NCBI RefSeq assembly: GCF_021172065.1
Contig: NZ_CP087880.1
Location: forward strand, 3,820,583-3,884,582
Direction: 5' to 3'
Length of the DNA: 64,000 bases
Origin: Pseudocitrobacter corydidari
GTDB taxonomy: Bacteria > Pseudomonadota > Gammaproteobacteria > Enterobacterales > Enterobacteriaceae
The position numbers were made by a program, and so were the translations under genes. Every line of letters starts with the position of its first letter. Position 1 is the stretch's first letter. Of this stretch, positions 42,319-51,768 are shown piece by piece. The notes under the pieces are model-generated. The model did no database searches and was not told the origin of the DNA. It saw nothing but the letters and a program-made list of their open reading frames with translations.

Positions 42319-44208
42319 TTACGCGCTGCGGCGCAGCATACCTTGTTTTTTCAGCCAAACCAGCAAAATTGAGATGGCGGCGGGGGTAATCCCGGAAATA
42401 CGTGACGCCTGGCCAATTGAAACCGGTTTATGGTCATTCAGCTTGGCGATCACTTCGTTGGAGAGACCGTTAACCTGACGATAATCGAGCGTCGCAGGCA
42501 GGAGCGTATTTTCGTTACGCTGCTGTTTTTCAATCTCATCCTGCTGACGCGCAATGTAACCTTCGTATTTCACCTGAATCTCAACCTGTTCAGCGGCCTG
42601 AGCATCGGCCAGCGCAGGCGCGAATGGCGTCAGCGCGGTCAGCTGTTCGTAGGTCATTTCCGGGCGACGCAGCAGATCTTCCCCACTGGCTTCACGCGAC
42701 AGCGGCGCACTCAGGTGAGCATTCACTTCGCCTGCTGACTCGGAAGACGGCGCAACCCAGGTCGTTTTCAGGCGCTGACGTTCACGCTCGATATTTTCCA
42801 GCTTCTCGTTGAAGCGCGCCCAGCGCACATCGTCCACCAGGCCCAGCTCACGGCCCGCTTCGGTTAGACGCAGATCGGCGTTATCTTCGCGCAGCATCAG
42901 ACGATATTCCGCACGCGAGGTAAACATGCGGTACGGTTCTTTGGTACCCAGCGTGCAGAGATCGTCGACCAGCACGCCCAGGTAGGCCTGATCGCGACGC
43001 GGCGCCCAGCCCTCTTTTTCCGCCGAGAAACGCGCGGCGTTCAGACCAGCAAGCAGCCCCTGTGCGGCGGCTTCTTCGTAACCGGTGGTGCCGTTGATCT
43101 GGCCGGCAAAGAACAGACCGTGGATAAATTTGCTTTCCAGCGTCGGTTTCAGATCGCGCGGATCGAAGAAATCGTACTCGATAGCATAGCCTGGACGGAC
43201 GATCTTCGCGTTTTCCATCCCCTGCATGGAGCGGACGATTTGCATCTGCACATCGAATGGCAGGCTGGTGGAGATACCGTTAGGGTAAATTTCGTTGGAG
43301 GTCAGCCCTTCCGGCTCCAGGAAAATCTGGTGCTGGTTTCGGTCGGCAAAGCGCATCACTTTGTCTTCGATAGACGGGCAGTAACGTGGGCCAATCCCTT
43401 CAATCACGCCAGCATACATTGGGCTGCGGTCGAGGTTATTGCGGATCACGTCATGGGTTTTCTCGTTGGTATGCGTGACATAGCACGGTACCTGACGCGG
43501 ATGCTGGGACGCATCGCCGAGGAACGAGAAAACGGGCATTGGGTTATCGCCAAGCTGTTGCGCCAGCACGCTGAAATCAATGGTGCGCGCGTCGATACGC
43601 GGCGGGGTGCCGGTTTTCAGACGGCTTACGCGCAGCGGCAGTTCACGCAGACGACGAGAGAGCGGAATGGACGGCGGATCGCCAGCACGGCCACCGCTGT
43701 AGTTATCCAGCCCGATATGAATTTTGCCGTCGAGGAAAGTCCCGACAGTGAGCACAACCGCTTTAGCGCGGAATTTCAGCCCCATCTGGGTGACAGCGCC
43801 AACCACGCGATCGTTTTCCACAATCAGATCTTCAACCGCCTGCTGGAAGATCATCAGGTTCGGTTGGTTCTCCAGCGCAGTGCGCACTGCCTGGCGATAG
43901 AGCACGCGATCCGCCTGAGCACGAGTGGCGCGTACCGCCGGCCCTTTGCTCGCGTTTAGTATCCTAAACTGGATACCCGCATGGTCGATCGCGGTGGCCA
44001 TCAGGCCGCCAAGTGCATCCACTTCTTTTACCAGGTGTCCTTTCCCAATGCCGCCAATCGCCGGGTTGCAGCTCATCTGCCCCAGAGTGTCGATATTGTG
44101 TGTCAAAAGCAGGGTCTGCTGACCCATTCGCGCTGCGGCCATCGCGGCCTCAGTGCCTGCATGACCCCCGCCAATGATGATGACGTCAAAAGGATCCTGA
44201 TAAAACAT
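42319..44208 (-). CDS. mnmG: MnmG (GidA), tRNA uridine-5-carboxymethylaminomethyl enzyme
   Basis: The 629-residue FAD enzyme that works with MnmE in modifying U34 of tRNAs reading split-box codons. The FAD Rossmann motif is IIIGGGHAGTEAAMAAARMG (residues 11-30). The GidA signatures GPRYCPSIEDKV near 275 and GTTGYEEAAAQGLLAGLNAA near 370 are present, and the C-terminal helical domain binds MnmE. It borders the left side of oriC and is transcribed away from it, which in E. coli helps origin opening. Confidence 0.98.
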   Translation of the reverse strand: MFYQDPFDVIIIGGGHAGTEAAMAAARMGQQTLLLTHNIDTLGQMSCNPAIGGIGKGHLVKEVDALGGLMATAIDHAGIQFRILNASKGPAVRATRAQADRVLYRQAVRTALENQPNLMIFQQAVEDLIVENDRVVGAVTQMGLKFRAKAVVLTVGTFLDGKIHIGLDNYSGGRAGDPPSIPLSRRLRELPLRVSRLKTGTPPRIDARTIDFSVLAQQLGDNPMPVFSFLGDASQHPRQVPCYVTHTNEKTHDVIRNNLDRSPMYAGVIEGIGPRYCPSIEDKVMRFADRNQHQIFLEPEGLTSNEIYPNGISTSLPFDVQMQIVRSMQGMENAKIVRPGYAIEYDFFDPRDLKPTLESKFIHGLFFAGQINGTTGYEEAAAQGLLAGLNAARFSAEKEGWAPRRDQAYLGVLVDDLCTLGTKEPYRMFTSRAEYRLMLREDNADLRLTEAGRELGLVDDVRWARFNEKLENIERERQRLKTTWVAPSSESAGEVNAHLSAPLSREASGEDLLRRPEMTYEQLTALTPFAPALADAQAAEQVEIQVKYEGYIARQQDEIEKQQRNENTLLPATLDYRQVNGLSNEVIAKLNDHKPVSIGQASRISGITPAAISILLVWLKKQGMLRRSA

Positions 44209-44297
44209 GGTGGTCTGCCTCGCATAACGCGGTTTGATGATGGATTGAAGCCCGGGCGTGGATTCTACTCAACTTTAGTCGATGGAGAAAGCGTCTG

Positions 44298-44347
44298 GAT
44301 CTTTGCTATTTAAAAGAAGATCTTTTTATTTAGAGATCTGTTCTATT
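44298..44347. promoter_or_regulatory. DNA unwinding element (L, M, R 13-mers)
   Basis: Three related 13-mers, each beginning with GATC: GATCTTTGCTATT (44298), GATCTTTTTATTT (44319) and GATCTGTTCTATT (44335). This is the region opened by DnaA. Confidence 0.92.
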
Positions 44348-44375
44348 GTGATCTCTTATTAGGATCGCCAGTATC

Positions 44376-44384
44376 TGTGGATAA
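44376..44384 (-). promoter_or_regulatory. DnaA box R1
   Basis: TGTGGATAA, complement of TTATCCACA; a perfect high-affinity box. Confidence 0.95.
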
Positions 44385-44430
44385 GTGCGATCCACTATTT
44401 AAGATCATAAGCTTAAGAAGGATCACTAAC

Positions 44431-44439
44431 TGTGAATGA
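44431..44439 (-). promoter_or_regulatory. DnaA box R5M (low affinity)
   Basis: TGTGAATGA, the same sequence as E. coli R5M, sensitive to ATP-DnaA. Confidence 0.8.
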
Positions 44440-44481
44440 TCGGTGATCCTGTTCCGTATAAGCTGGGATCAAAACGGGGAG

Positions 44482-44490
44482 TTATACACA
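44482..44490 (+). promoter_or_regulatory. DnaA box R2
   Basis: TTATACACA, perfect match to the DnaA consensus. Confidence 0.95.
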
Positions 44491-44516
44491 ACTCAAAAAC
44501 TGACCTACGGTTGTTC

Positions 44517-44525
44517 TTGGGATAA
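44517..44525 (-). promoter_or_regulatory. DnaA box R3 (weak)
   Basis: TTGGGATAA at the R3 position; it departs from the consensus TGTGNATAA more than the E. coli box does. Confidence 0.7.
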
Positions 44526-44555
44526 CTACCGGTTGATCCAAGGTTTTAACCAGGG

Positions 44556-44564
44556 TTATCCACA
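44556..44564 (+). promoter_or_regulatory. DnaA box R4
   Basis: TTATCCACA, perfect high-affinity box at the mioC end of oriC. Confidence 0.95.
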
Positions 44565-44580
44565 GAATAAAGTTGGATCT

Positions 44581-45030
44581 TTACAAATCTCTGAGCCGAT
44601 CGGCCCATGATCCGACCCAAATTTCCGCGGGATCTTCAGGAATGTCATGTTCAAGGACATTGATCTTGAGCGTTTCGCCCACCTGTTTCGCGCCACAGGC
44701 GGCCAATTCGGTGTCGATTTTATCGATGGCGCCGCAAAAAGTGTCATATTCACGACTGCCAATACCGATTGAACCGAAGCGTACCTGGGAAAGGTCGGGT
44801 TTCTGCTCGCGGAGATCGTTATAAAAAGGCAGCAGGTTGTCAGGAATGTCACCGGCACCGTGCGTGGAGCTGATAACCAGCCAGATCCCCGACGCCGTGA
44901 GATCCTCTAATAAAGGACCATGCAGCGTTTCGGTCGAAAAACCCGCGTCTTCCAGCTTTTCAGCCAGGTGTTCCGCCACATACTCGGCGCTGCCAAGTGT
45001 GCTTCCGCTGATGAGTGTGATATCTGCCAT
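44581..45030 (-). CDS. mioC: MioC, flavodoxin-like protein
   Basis: A 149-residue FMN-binding flavodoxin with a role in biotin synthesis in E. coli. The phosphate-binding loop SGSTLGSAEYVAE lies near residues 8-20, with ISSTHGAGDIPDN near 53 and GIGSREYDTFCGAIDK near 89. The ATG at 45030 after AGGTGG gives the E. coli start MADITLISGS. It is transcribed toward oriC, and its stop is 17 bp from box R4; readthrough of mioC transcription is known to affect origin firing. Confidence 0.96.
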   Translation of the reverse strand: MADITLISGSTLGSAEYVAEHLAEKLEDAGFSTETLHGPLLEDLTASGIWLVISSTHGAGDIPDNLLPFYNDLREQKPDLSQVRFGSIGIGSREYDTFCGAIDKIDTELAACGAKQVGETLKINVLEHDIPEDPAEIWVGSWADRLRDL

Positions 45031-45088
45031 AACCGCCACCTTTATTAAGAGTGGCGTATTGTACGCTGTGAACGGTCTGGGATCTACC

Positions 45089-45097
45089 TGTGGAAAA
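45089..45097 (-). promoter_or_regulatory. DnaA-like box at the mioC promoter
   Basis: TGTGGAAAA, complement of TTTTCCACA, a one-mismatch DnaA box about 60 bp before mioC. E. coli mioC has a DnaA-repressed promoter at this place. Confidence 0.6.
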
Positions 45098-45118
45098 GTG
45101 CGGGATTAAAAAAGCCGA

Positions 45119-45577
45119 TCACGGCTTGATGGTACGCATGATCGGGTTCTGCAGGACGATCAGGGTTTCGGTGGACTGAATTTCATCAATTGTTTGGATC
45201 TTGTTGATAAGTACGTGCTGCAACGCGTCGATCGAACGGCACATGACTTTAATAAAGATGCTGTAATGGCCGGTGGTGTAGTACGCCTCGGTCACTTCAT
45301 CCAGGCTTTCCAGCCGCGCCAGCGCGGACGGATAGTCTTTTGCACTCTTCAATATAATGCCGATAAAGCAGCCGACATCGTATCCGAGCTGTTTTGGGCT
45401 TACGTCGACGCGCGCGCCGGTAATGATGCCCGCCTGTTTCATTTTCTCGACGCGAACGTGAATGGTGCCGGGGCTGACGCCGAACTGTTTGGCTAATTCG
45501 GCGTAGGCGGTGCGGGCATTCGCCATTAAGGCGTCGAGGATGCCGCGGTCCAGATTGTCGATCTGATAATTTTCCAT
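45119..45577 (-). CDS. asnC: AsnC, Lrp-family regulator of asnA
   Basis: A 152-residue Lrp/AsnC-type regulator that activates asnA and its own repression loop in response to asparagine. The helix-turn-helix lies in TAYAELAKQFGVSPGTIHVR (about residues 24-43), and the RAM ligand-binding domain follows with a GCFIGIILKSAKDYP segment. It is divergent from asnA with 152 bp between them, the expected target region. Confidence 0.97.
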   Translation of the reverse strand: MENYQIDNLDRGILDALMANARTAYAELAKQFGVSPGTIHVRVEKMKQAGIITGARVDVSPKQLGYDVGCFIGIILKSAKDYPSALARLESLDEVTEAYYTTGHYSIFIKVMCRSIDALQHVLINKIQTIDEIQSTETLIVLQNPIMRTIKP

Positions 45578-45729
45578 AGCTTTTTCTTATGAAGAATGAG
45601 GATTCTTTCTATTTTAGCGCCTGTTTTTAACGAATCAAAAGTGAAGACGCCTTTTTATCTGTTGATTATTGAATATGACCCGCATTCTGTTGCTTAATCA
45701 TAACCAACAGGACGCAGGAGTAATAAAAA

Positions 45730-46722
45730 ATGAAAACCGCTTACATCGCAAAACAACGCCAGATTAGTTTCGTAAAATCCTTTTTCTCTCGCCAGCTAGA
45801 AGAAAAGTTGGGCCTGATTGAAGTCCAGGCACCGCTGCTGAGCCGCGTAGGGGATGGGACGCAGGACAACCTTTCTGGTTGCGAAAAAGCGGTACAGGTA
45901 AAAGTGAAAGCCCTGCCGGAGGCCCAGTTTGAAGTGGTGCACTCTCTGGCTAAGTGGAAACGTCAAACCCTGGGACAGCACGACTTCAGCGCGGGCGAAG
46001 GGCTCTACACGCACATGAAAGCCCTTCGCCCCGATGAAGACCGCCTTTCGCCGATCCACTCCGTTTACGTTGACCAGTGGGACTGGGAACGCGTGATGGG
46101 TGATGGCGAGCGTCATCTCGGTACCCTTGAAAGCACCGTGAAGGCGATTTGGGCGGGTATTAAAGAAACTGAAGCGGCAGTAAGCAAAGAGTTTGGCCTG
46201 GCACCGTTCCTGCCAGAACAGATCCACTTTGTGCACAGCCAGACGCTGCTAAGCCGTTATCCGGATCTCGACGCGAAAGGCCGTGAACGTGCTATTGCCA
46301 AAGAACTGGGTGCCGTCTTCCTGATTGGGATCGGCGGGAAACTCTCTGATGGTCATCGCCACGACGTCCGTGCGCCGGATTATGATGATTGGAGCACGCA
46401 GGCGGAATCTGGTCTGGCGGGCCTTAACGGCGATATCCTGGTGTGGAACCCGATTCTGCAAGATGCGTTCGAGCTCTCTTCTATGGGGATCCGCGTTGAT
46501 GCCAACGCGCTGCAACACCAGTTACAGCTGACCGGCGACGAAGAGCGCCTGCAGCTGGAATGGCATCAGGCGCTGCTGCGCGGTGAAATGCCGCAGACTA
46601 TCGGCGGCGGGATTGGCCAGTCGCGTCTGACCATGCTGCTGCTGCAACTCTCCCACATCGGGCAGGTTCAGTGCGGCGTATGGCCGGCGCAGGTACGTGA
46701 AGGCGTCTCTTCCCTGCTGTAA
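45730..46722 (+). CDS. asnA: AsnA, aspartate-ammonia ligase
   Basis: The 330-residue ammonia-dependent asparagine synthetase, structurally like class II tRNA synthetases. The start MKTAYIAKQRQISFVKSFFS, the GLYTHMKALRPDED segment and the C-terminal GGGIGQSRLTMLLLQLSHIG motif that binds ATP are all conserved. The length is the same as in E. coli. It is preceded by a GCAGGAGTAAT ribosome site. Confidence 0.98.
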   Translation: MKTAYIAKQRQISFVKSFFSRQLEEKLGLIEVQAPLLSRVGDGTQDNLSGCEKAVQVKVKALPEAQFEVVHSLAKWKRQTLGQHDFSAGEGLYTHMKALRPDEDRLSPIHSVYVDQWDWERVMGDGERHLGTLESTVKAIWAGIKETEAAVSKEFGLAPFLPEQIHFVHSQTLLSRYPDLDAKGRERAIAKELGAVFLIGIGGKLSDGHRHDVRAPDYDDWSTQAESGLAGLNGDILVWNPILQDAFELSSMGIRVDANALQHQLQLTGDEERLQLEWHQALLRGEMPQTIGGGIGQSRLTMLLLQLSHIGQVQCGVWPAQVREGVSSLL

Positions 46723-46724
46723 GA

Positions 46725-48176
46725 TTAACGCCGCCAGCGTCTGAGCAGGCGGCTACGCAACCCGGTATCGAAGCGCCAGATGTGGTCAAAGATGCGCATG
46801 ATGCCGGGCTTGCCATGGGCGGACATCGCCACCGCGTGAAAACGGTGCTGATGTTTTCGCTGTAACTCCCCTACCTTATTCACCACCTCATCCGGCAGCC
46901 GCTGGGCAATAAAGTCTGAAATCACCACCGCATCGGCATCCTGCCAGGCCGGGTTCTCCAGCCGTTCGACGATGGCGCGAAAACAGCTCGCCATATCGGT
47001 GCCGCCGCGAAAACGCTGGCTCAGGAAACGGATCGCCTGTTCGATCCCCTGCGGGCCAGTCAGCTCGTAGCGCACCACTTCGCTGGAAAACAGCATAATG
47101 AAGCAGCGGCGGTTATCCGCCAGCGCGACGCGCATCATTGCAAGGCAAAAGGCTTTCGCGCACTGCTCGTTAAAGCCGCCCATGGAGCCTGAAGTATCTA
47201 CGCAGACGATAAACGGCCCGCGCGGCTGTTCGTCTACATCCTGGTGTACCACCGGGCGTTCGGTGACTTTCTCATGCCACGCATCGCCGTGCAGACGGTA
47301 GGTGAGAAGCTGTTTCTCCACCAGCCGCCGGTAGAATTCATACTCCAGCTCGGTAATACCGAGCGTGGCCAATTCCGGCGGCAGCAGGCGCAGGATGTCA
47401 TCGCTTTGCTGAATGCCGTCGACCTGCTCCGGCACCGTTGACGGTTCGCGCACCAGGGTGCGGAAGGTTTCCATTAGTGCATCTTTTTTGGGCACCGATT
47501 TTGCTTCACGCGAGCGCCCAAGCTGATCCGCCAGCTGCATCAGTTCCGGCTGCTGGCTGAGGAAATCGCCATACTTCACGATCAGCTGATAATCACCGCG
47601 CTTAAGCTGCCCGGCGCTCATGTCCCACAGGCGACCGGCGGCGTTTTCGTTCTCGACCAGCACCGGTTCCAGTTGGCCGCTCAGAGTCATTCGCTCCTGA
47701 ACTTCGCTCAGTAACTGTTCCCGTTCACCTTCCAGTAACTGCTGGTTGAGCGATGTTGCCTGCACCACCAGGCTCAGCCGCCAGCGCTGCAGGAACAGCG
47801 TATGCAGCGCCGGGGTAAAGGTGGGATTATGCGTCGCCAGCTGCTGAGCCTGCTCGGCGTAGGGTGAGCGCACCTTTTTCAGAAGCGCCAGGATCTGCGG
47901 CAGCTGCGCATTGATTTGCGGCGTGGAAAAGGTCTGGCACTGCTGATAGCAGAGCACTTCTTCTTCCAGCTCCGGCGGCACATGCGTACCCTTAAGCGTG
48001 CTTTTCAGGTTTTCGCGCCAGCGGGGCAGATCTTCCGTAATGGCGCTTTTCAGGCGCGGGAATTTCTTAAAGAATGCCGATAGCTGTGGTGACGCCAGCA
48101 GGGCGATGATCGTCTCTTCGATCAATCCCTCTTCGCTGACCGCCAGCATCACGTTGAGCGTATCGATCGTCAGCAT
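46725..48176 (-). CDS. viaA: ViaA, VWA-domain partner of RavA
   Basis: A 483-residue protein with a helical N-terminal half and a C-terminal von Willebrand A domain. The MIDAS metal site is CVDTSGSMGGFNEQ, near residue 328, and the family segments RFRGGTDMASCFRAI and VVISDFIAQRLPDE follow. ViaA stimulates the ATPase of RavA and binds phospholipids; the pair sensitises cells to aminoglycosides and acts with respiratory enzymes. Its start overlaps the ravA stop by 7 bp. The convergent asnA ends 2 bp away. Confidence 0.96.
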   Translation of the reverse strand: MLTIDTLNVMLAVSEEGLIEETIIALLASPQLSAFFKKFPRLKSAITEDLPRWRENLKSTLKGTHVPPELEEEVLCYQQCQTFSTPQINAQLPQILALLKKVRSPYAEQAQQLATHNPTFTPALHTLFLQRWRLSLVVQATSLNQQLLEGEREQLLSEVQERMTLSGQLEPVLVENENAAGRLWDMSAGQLKRGDYQLIVKYGDFLSQQPELMQLADQLGRSREAKSVPKKDALMETFRTLVREPSTVPEQVDGIQQSDDILRLLPPELATLGITELEYEFYRRLVEKQLLTYRLHGDAWHEKVTERPVVHQDVDEQPRGPFIVCVDTSGSMGGFNEQCAKAFCLAMMRVALADNRRCFIMLFSSEVVRYELTGPQGIEQAIRFLSQRFRGGTDMASCFRAIVERLENPAWQDADAVVISDFIAQRLPDEVVNKVGELQRKHQHRFHAVAMSAHGKPGIMRIFDHIWRFDTGLRSRLLRRWRR

Positions 48177-49669
48177 TGCTGGGCCTGTTTGATCTGCGCC
48201 GCGACATCCTGCAGGCTGGCTTCGATCTGCGCCAGCCAGTCGCTATGAATGAACAGGCATTTCTGCTGATCGTTAAAGCTGAGATGCTGTCGATGCCACT
48301 CCTCCGCCAGTTCGTCGAGCTGCTGTTTGATTTCGGCAGGCATGTTCTGCTGGCTTTCGGTTCCCGGCAGCGCCAGGCGTGAGCCCTGCAAACTGATATC
48401 ACGCACCACCAGATGCTGCGCGTTATCCACTTCCATATTCAGCGTCAGCGCAAAACCGATGCCGTTGAGTTTGCCGCGAATTTCACCGCCTTTCTCCAGC
48501 CAGTGTGCCAGCACCTGACGCTCGAAGGTGATGTGAATAACGTCGATATCGTGCAATTTCAGCGGTTTTTGCAGCAGTAACGTAACCGTTGGGCCCTGAA
48601 CTTCCGCCGGAAGCTCATAGTGCGGTTTACGGCTGAACATACCGCCTATACGCGTCACTTTGAGCGCGGTTTTATCGCTTTCCTGCTGCTGAAGCTGTAA
48701 GCGATGCTGAGTAATTGCGCTCAGGCGGTTCAGCATCGATTGCTGTTGCCAGGCGTGCCCGGTCATCAATATTTCGAGCTGTTGCTGCATTAAATTGCGG
48801 CTTTGCGCGTCGTGCCACAGGCACTCTTTAAGCAGAATAAGATCGATAGGCGCAATGGCATCGCGCCCGCTGAAGAATGCGCAGGCCTGTAGCAGACGAA
48901 TCGCTTTCTTCCAGCGACGATCGGAAACATACGGCGCATTGGGCAGCGTATCGAGCTGCTGGCGCAGGGTGAAGATCAGTTCAAATACCGCTTCCGGCAG
49001 TTTGATTGCGGCAATCTCTTTCTGCCACTGAAAGAACTCTTCATCCGTGACCTGAAGCACCGGCGATACCGGGTTTTCGTTTTCGTCCTGCTGGCTCACC
49101 AGCATGGAACGGAAGTTGCCCTTCTCCTGCACTTTGTCGAGCCACAGACGAATCAGCATACGGTCATACAGCGCTTCAAGGCTGCTTTCGGCTTCCGGCA
49201 GTTCGTTCGATGCCGCCACCAGCAGGCGCATCGGGATTTTCTCAACCGTCGCGCCGTTGCGGAAATGACGTTCGTTAATGGCGGTCAGCAGGGTGTTCAG
49301 AATCGCCGGGCCAGCTTTCCAGATCTCATCAAGAAAGACGATTTCCGCTTCCGGTAAATAGCCTGCGGTCAGACGCTCATAGCGCCCTTCATCTTTTAAC
49401 GCCTGGATGGACAGTGGGCCAAAAACCTCTTCCGGCGTAGAGAAGCGGGTCATCAGATATTCAAAGGCGCGCGCGTGTTGAAAAGCGAACTTAATGCGTC
49501 GCGCAATCAGGCTTTTGGCAATGCCTGGCGGGCCAAGCAAAAACACGCTCTCGCCGCTGAGCGCTGCCAGCAGGCACAGGCGGATAGCGTGACTGCGTTC
49601 ATACAGCCCTTTCTCAAGCGCGCTACTCAGGCGCGAAATTCTTTCTGCTAATAAATGTGATTGGGCCAT
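48170..49669 (-). CDS. ravA: RavA, MoxR-type AAA+ ATPase
   Basis: A 499-residue MoxR-family ATPase that forms hexamers and, in E. coli, cages the inducible lysine decarboxylase LdcI. Walker A is GPPGIAKS near residue 45, Walker B is IVFLDEIWK near 110 and sensor 1 is LLVAASNELPEA. A C-terminal discontinuous triple-helical and LARA domain follows. The ATG at 49669 gives MAQSHLLAERISRL, in line with E. coli. An open frame extends 63 codons upstream without homology. Confidence 0.96.
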   Translation of the reverse strand: MAQSHLLAERISRLSSALEKGLYERSHAIRLCLLAALSGESVFLLGPPGIAKSLIARRIKFAFQHARAFEYLMTRFSTPEEVFGPLSIQALKDEGRYERLTAGYLPEAEIVFLDEIWKAGPAILNTLLTAINERHFRNGATVEKIPMRLLVAASNELPEAESSLEALYDRMLIRLWLDKVQEKGNFRSMLVSQQDENENPVSPVLQVTDEEFFQWQKEIAAIKLPEAVFELIFTLRQQLDTLPNAPYVSDRRWKKAIRLLQACAFFSGRDAIAPIDLILLKECLWHDAQSRNLMQQQLEILMTGHAWQQQSMLNRLSAITQHRLQLQQQESDKTALKVTRIGGMFSRKPHYELPAEVQGPTVTLLLQKPLKLHDIDVIHITFERQVLAHWLEKGGEIRGKLNGIGFALTLNMEVDNAQHLVVRDISLQGSRLALPGTESQQNMPAEIKQQLDELAEEWHRQHLSFNDQQKCLFIHSDWLAQIEASLQDVAAQIKQAQQC

Positions 49670-49888
49670 AATTGAGTTGCATCCTTTCGCCGAACATACG
49701 GCTAACTGAGCGAGTATAGACGTTTCATGGACGAGGATAATAGGCTGAAGAAGCGCTTCATTTTCTTTGCGCCAGGTTAATATGAATTCACATAAGGGTA
49801 CGATTTTGCGATTAATCGTGCATACTGTGCGCTTTTCGTGGGCCAAGGGACCAGGCACTCATTTGTTTTACAAACGAAAGACTAGTCT

Positions 49889-51757
49889 ATGAGCACTGAT
49901 AAGAAGCAATCTTTGTCGGCGATTACCCTCGCCGCCATTGGGGTGGTATACGGCGATATCGGCACCAGCCCTCTTTATACTCTTCGAGAATGTTTGTCCG
50001 GGCAGTTTGGTTTTGGCGTTGAACGTGACGCGGTTTTTGGCTTTCTGTCATTAATCTTCTGGCTGCTGATCTTAGTTGTCTCCATTAAGTACCTGACCTT
50101 CGTCATGCGTGCGGATAACGCCGGTGAGGGGGGGATCCTGACGCTAATGTCTTTGGCGGGGCGCAACACGTCGGCAAAAACCACCTCCTTCCTGGTGATA
50201 ATTGGATTGATCGGCGGCAGCTTCTTCTATGGGGAAGTGGTCATCACGCCGGCGATATCGGTGATGTCGGCCATTGAAGGCCTGGAAATTGTCGCGCCAC
50301 AGCTTGATAGCTGGATAGTGCCGCTTTCCATTCTGGTGCTGACGCTGCTGTTTATGATTCAGAAGCACGGTACCGGCATGGTGGGCAAACTCTTCGCCCC
50401 GATTATGCTGGCGTGGTTCCTGATTCTGGCGGTGCTGGGCGTGCGTAGCATTATGGGTAACCCGGAAGTGCTTCAGGCGCTGAATCCCATGTGGGCGGTG
50501 CACTTCTTCCTTGAATATAAGATGGTGTCGTTTGTCGCGCTGGGGGCGGTTGTCCTCTCCATCACCGGGGTAGAAGCGCTGTATGCGGATATGGGCCACT
50601 TCGGCAAATTCCCGATTCGTTTGGCCTGGTTCTCGGTGGTGCTGCCGTCTTTGACGCTGAACTACTTCGGTCAGGGCGCGCTGCTTTTGAAGCATCCGGA
50701 AGCGATTAAGAACCCGTTCTTCCTGCTCGCGCCGGAATGGGCGCTGATCCCGCTGCTGATTCTGGCGGCGCTGGCGACGGTTATCGCCTCGCAGGCGGTT
50801 ATTTCGGGCGTCTTCTCGCTGACTCGCCAGGCGGTGCGTCTGGGGTATCTCTCACCGATGCGCATTATCCACACCTCTGAAATGGAGTCCGGGCAGATTT
50901 ACATCCCGTTCATCAACTGGCTGCTCTATTTCTCGGTGGTTATCGTCATTATCAACTTCGAGCACTCCAGTAATCTGGCGGCAGCTTACGGTATCGCGGT
51001 AACGGGTACGATGGTGTTGACCTCGATACTGTCGACCACCGTGGCGCGTAAAAACTGGCACTGGAACAAGTTCCTGGTGGCGTTCATTCTGGTCGCCTTC
51101 CTGTGTATCGATATTCCGCTGTTCTCGGCAAACCTCGATAAAATCGTCTCCGGTGGCTGGCTGCCGCTGAGCCTCGGTACGGTGATGTTTATCGTGATGA
51201 CCACCTGGAAAAGCGAGCGCTTCCGCCTGCTGCGTCGTATGCATGAGCACGGTAATTCTCTGGAAGCGATGATCGCCTCGCTGGAGAAATCACCGCCGGT
51301 TCGCGTACCAGGTACTGCGGTGTATATGTCGCGTGCGCTGAACGTGATTCCGTTTGCCATGATGCACAACCTCAAGCACAACAAAGTGCTGCATGAGCGG
51401 GTGATCCTGCTGACGCTGCGCACGGAAGATGCGCCTTACGTCCACAACGTGCGTCGTGTGCAGATTGAACAGCTTTCGCCGACCTTCTGGCGCGTAGTGG
51501 CCAGCTACGGCTGGCGTGAAACGCCGAACGTGGAAGAGGTGTTCCACCGCTGCGGCCTGGAAGGTTTAAGCTGCCGAATGATGGAAACATCGTTCTTTAT
51601 GTCGCACGAGTCGCTGATTGTCGGCAAACGCCCATGGTATTTACGCCTGCGCGGTAAGCTCTATCTGCTGCTGCAACGTAACGCCCTGCGCGCACCGGAT
51701 CAGTTCGAAATCCCGCCGAACCGGGTTATCGAGCTGGGCACCCAGGTCGAGATTTAA
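49889..51757 (+). CDS. kup: Kup, low-affinity K+/H+ symporter
   Basis: A 622-residue potassium transporter of the KUP/HAK/KT family, the main constitutive K+ uptake at low pH. The N-terminal family signature GVVYGDIGTSPLYTLRECLS near residues 18-37 is followed by about twelve membrane segments and a cytoplasmic C-terminal domain (from about residue 450). The length equals that in E. coli. It is divergent from ravA, with 219 bp between the genes. Confidence 0.98.
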   Translation: MSTDKKQSLSAITLAAIGVVYGDIGTSPLYTLRECLSGQFGFGVERDAVFGFLSLIFWLLILVVSIKYLTFVMRADNAGEGGILTLMSLAGRNTSAKTTSFLVIIGLIGGSFFYGEVVITPAISVMSAIEGLEIVAPQLDSWIVPLSILVLTLLFMIQKHGTGMVGKLFAPIMLAWFLILAVLGVRSIMGNPEVLQALNPMWAVHFFLEYKMVSFVALGAVVLSITGVEALYADMGHFGKFPIRLAWFSVVLPSLTLNYFGQGALLLKHPEAIKNPFFLLAPEWALIPLLILAALATVIASQAVISGVFSLTRQAVRLGYLSPMRIIHTSEMESGQIYIPFINWLLYFSVVIVIINFEHSSNLAAAYGIAVTGTMVLTSILSTTVARKNWHWNKFLVAFILVAFLCIDIPLFSANLDKIVSGGWLPLSLGTVMFIVMTTWKSERFRLLRRMHEHGNSLEAMIASLEKSPPVRVPGTAVYMSRALNVIPFAMMHNLKHNKVLHERVILLTLRTEDAPYVHNVRRVQIEQLSPTFWRVVASYGWRETPNVEEVFHRCGLEGLSCRMMETSFFMSHESLIVGKRPWYLRLRGKLYLLLQRNALRAPDQFEIPPNRVIELGTQVEI

Positions 51758-51768
51758 AGTCTATCAAC

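Larger units (their letters stand above)
44295..44566. other. oriC: oriC, chromosomal origin of replication
   Basis: The mnmG-mioC gap closely resembles E. coli oriC. It has three AT-rich 13-mers at the mnmG side, then DnaA boxes R1, R5M, R2, R3 and R4 in canonical order and orientation, and thirteen GATC sites between 44298 and 44579 for Dam/SeqA control. The sequence around 44403-44416 occupies the position of the E. coli IHF site. Confidence 0.98.

Noticed and set aside
49670..49858. 63-codon N-terminal extension of ravA
   Set aside because: The upstream frame has no similarity to RavA. The internal ATG gives the family-standard N-terminus.
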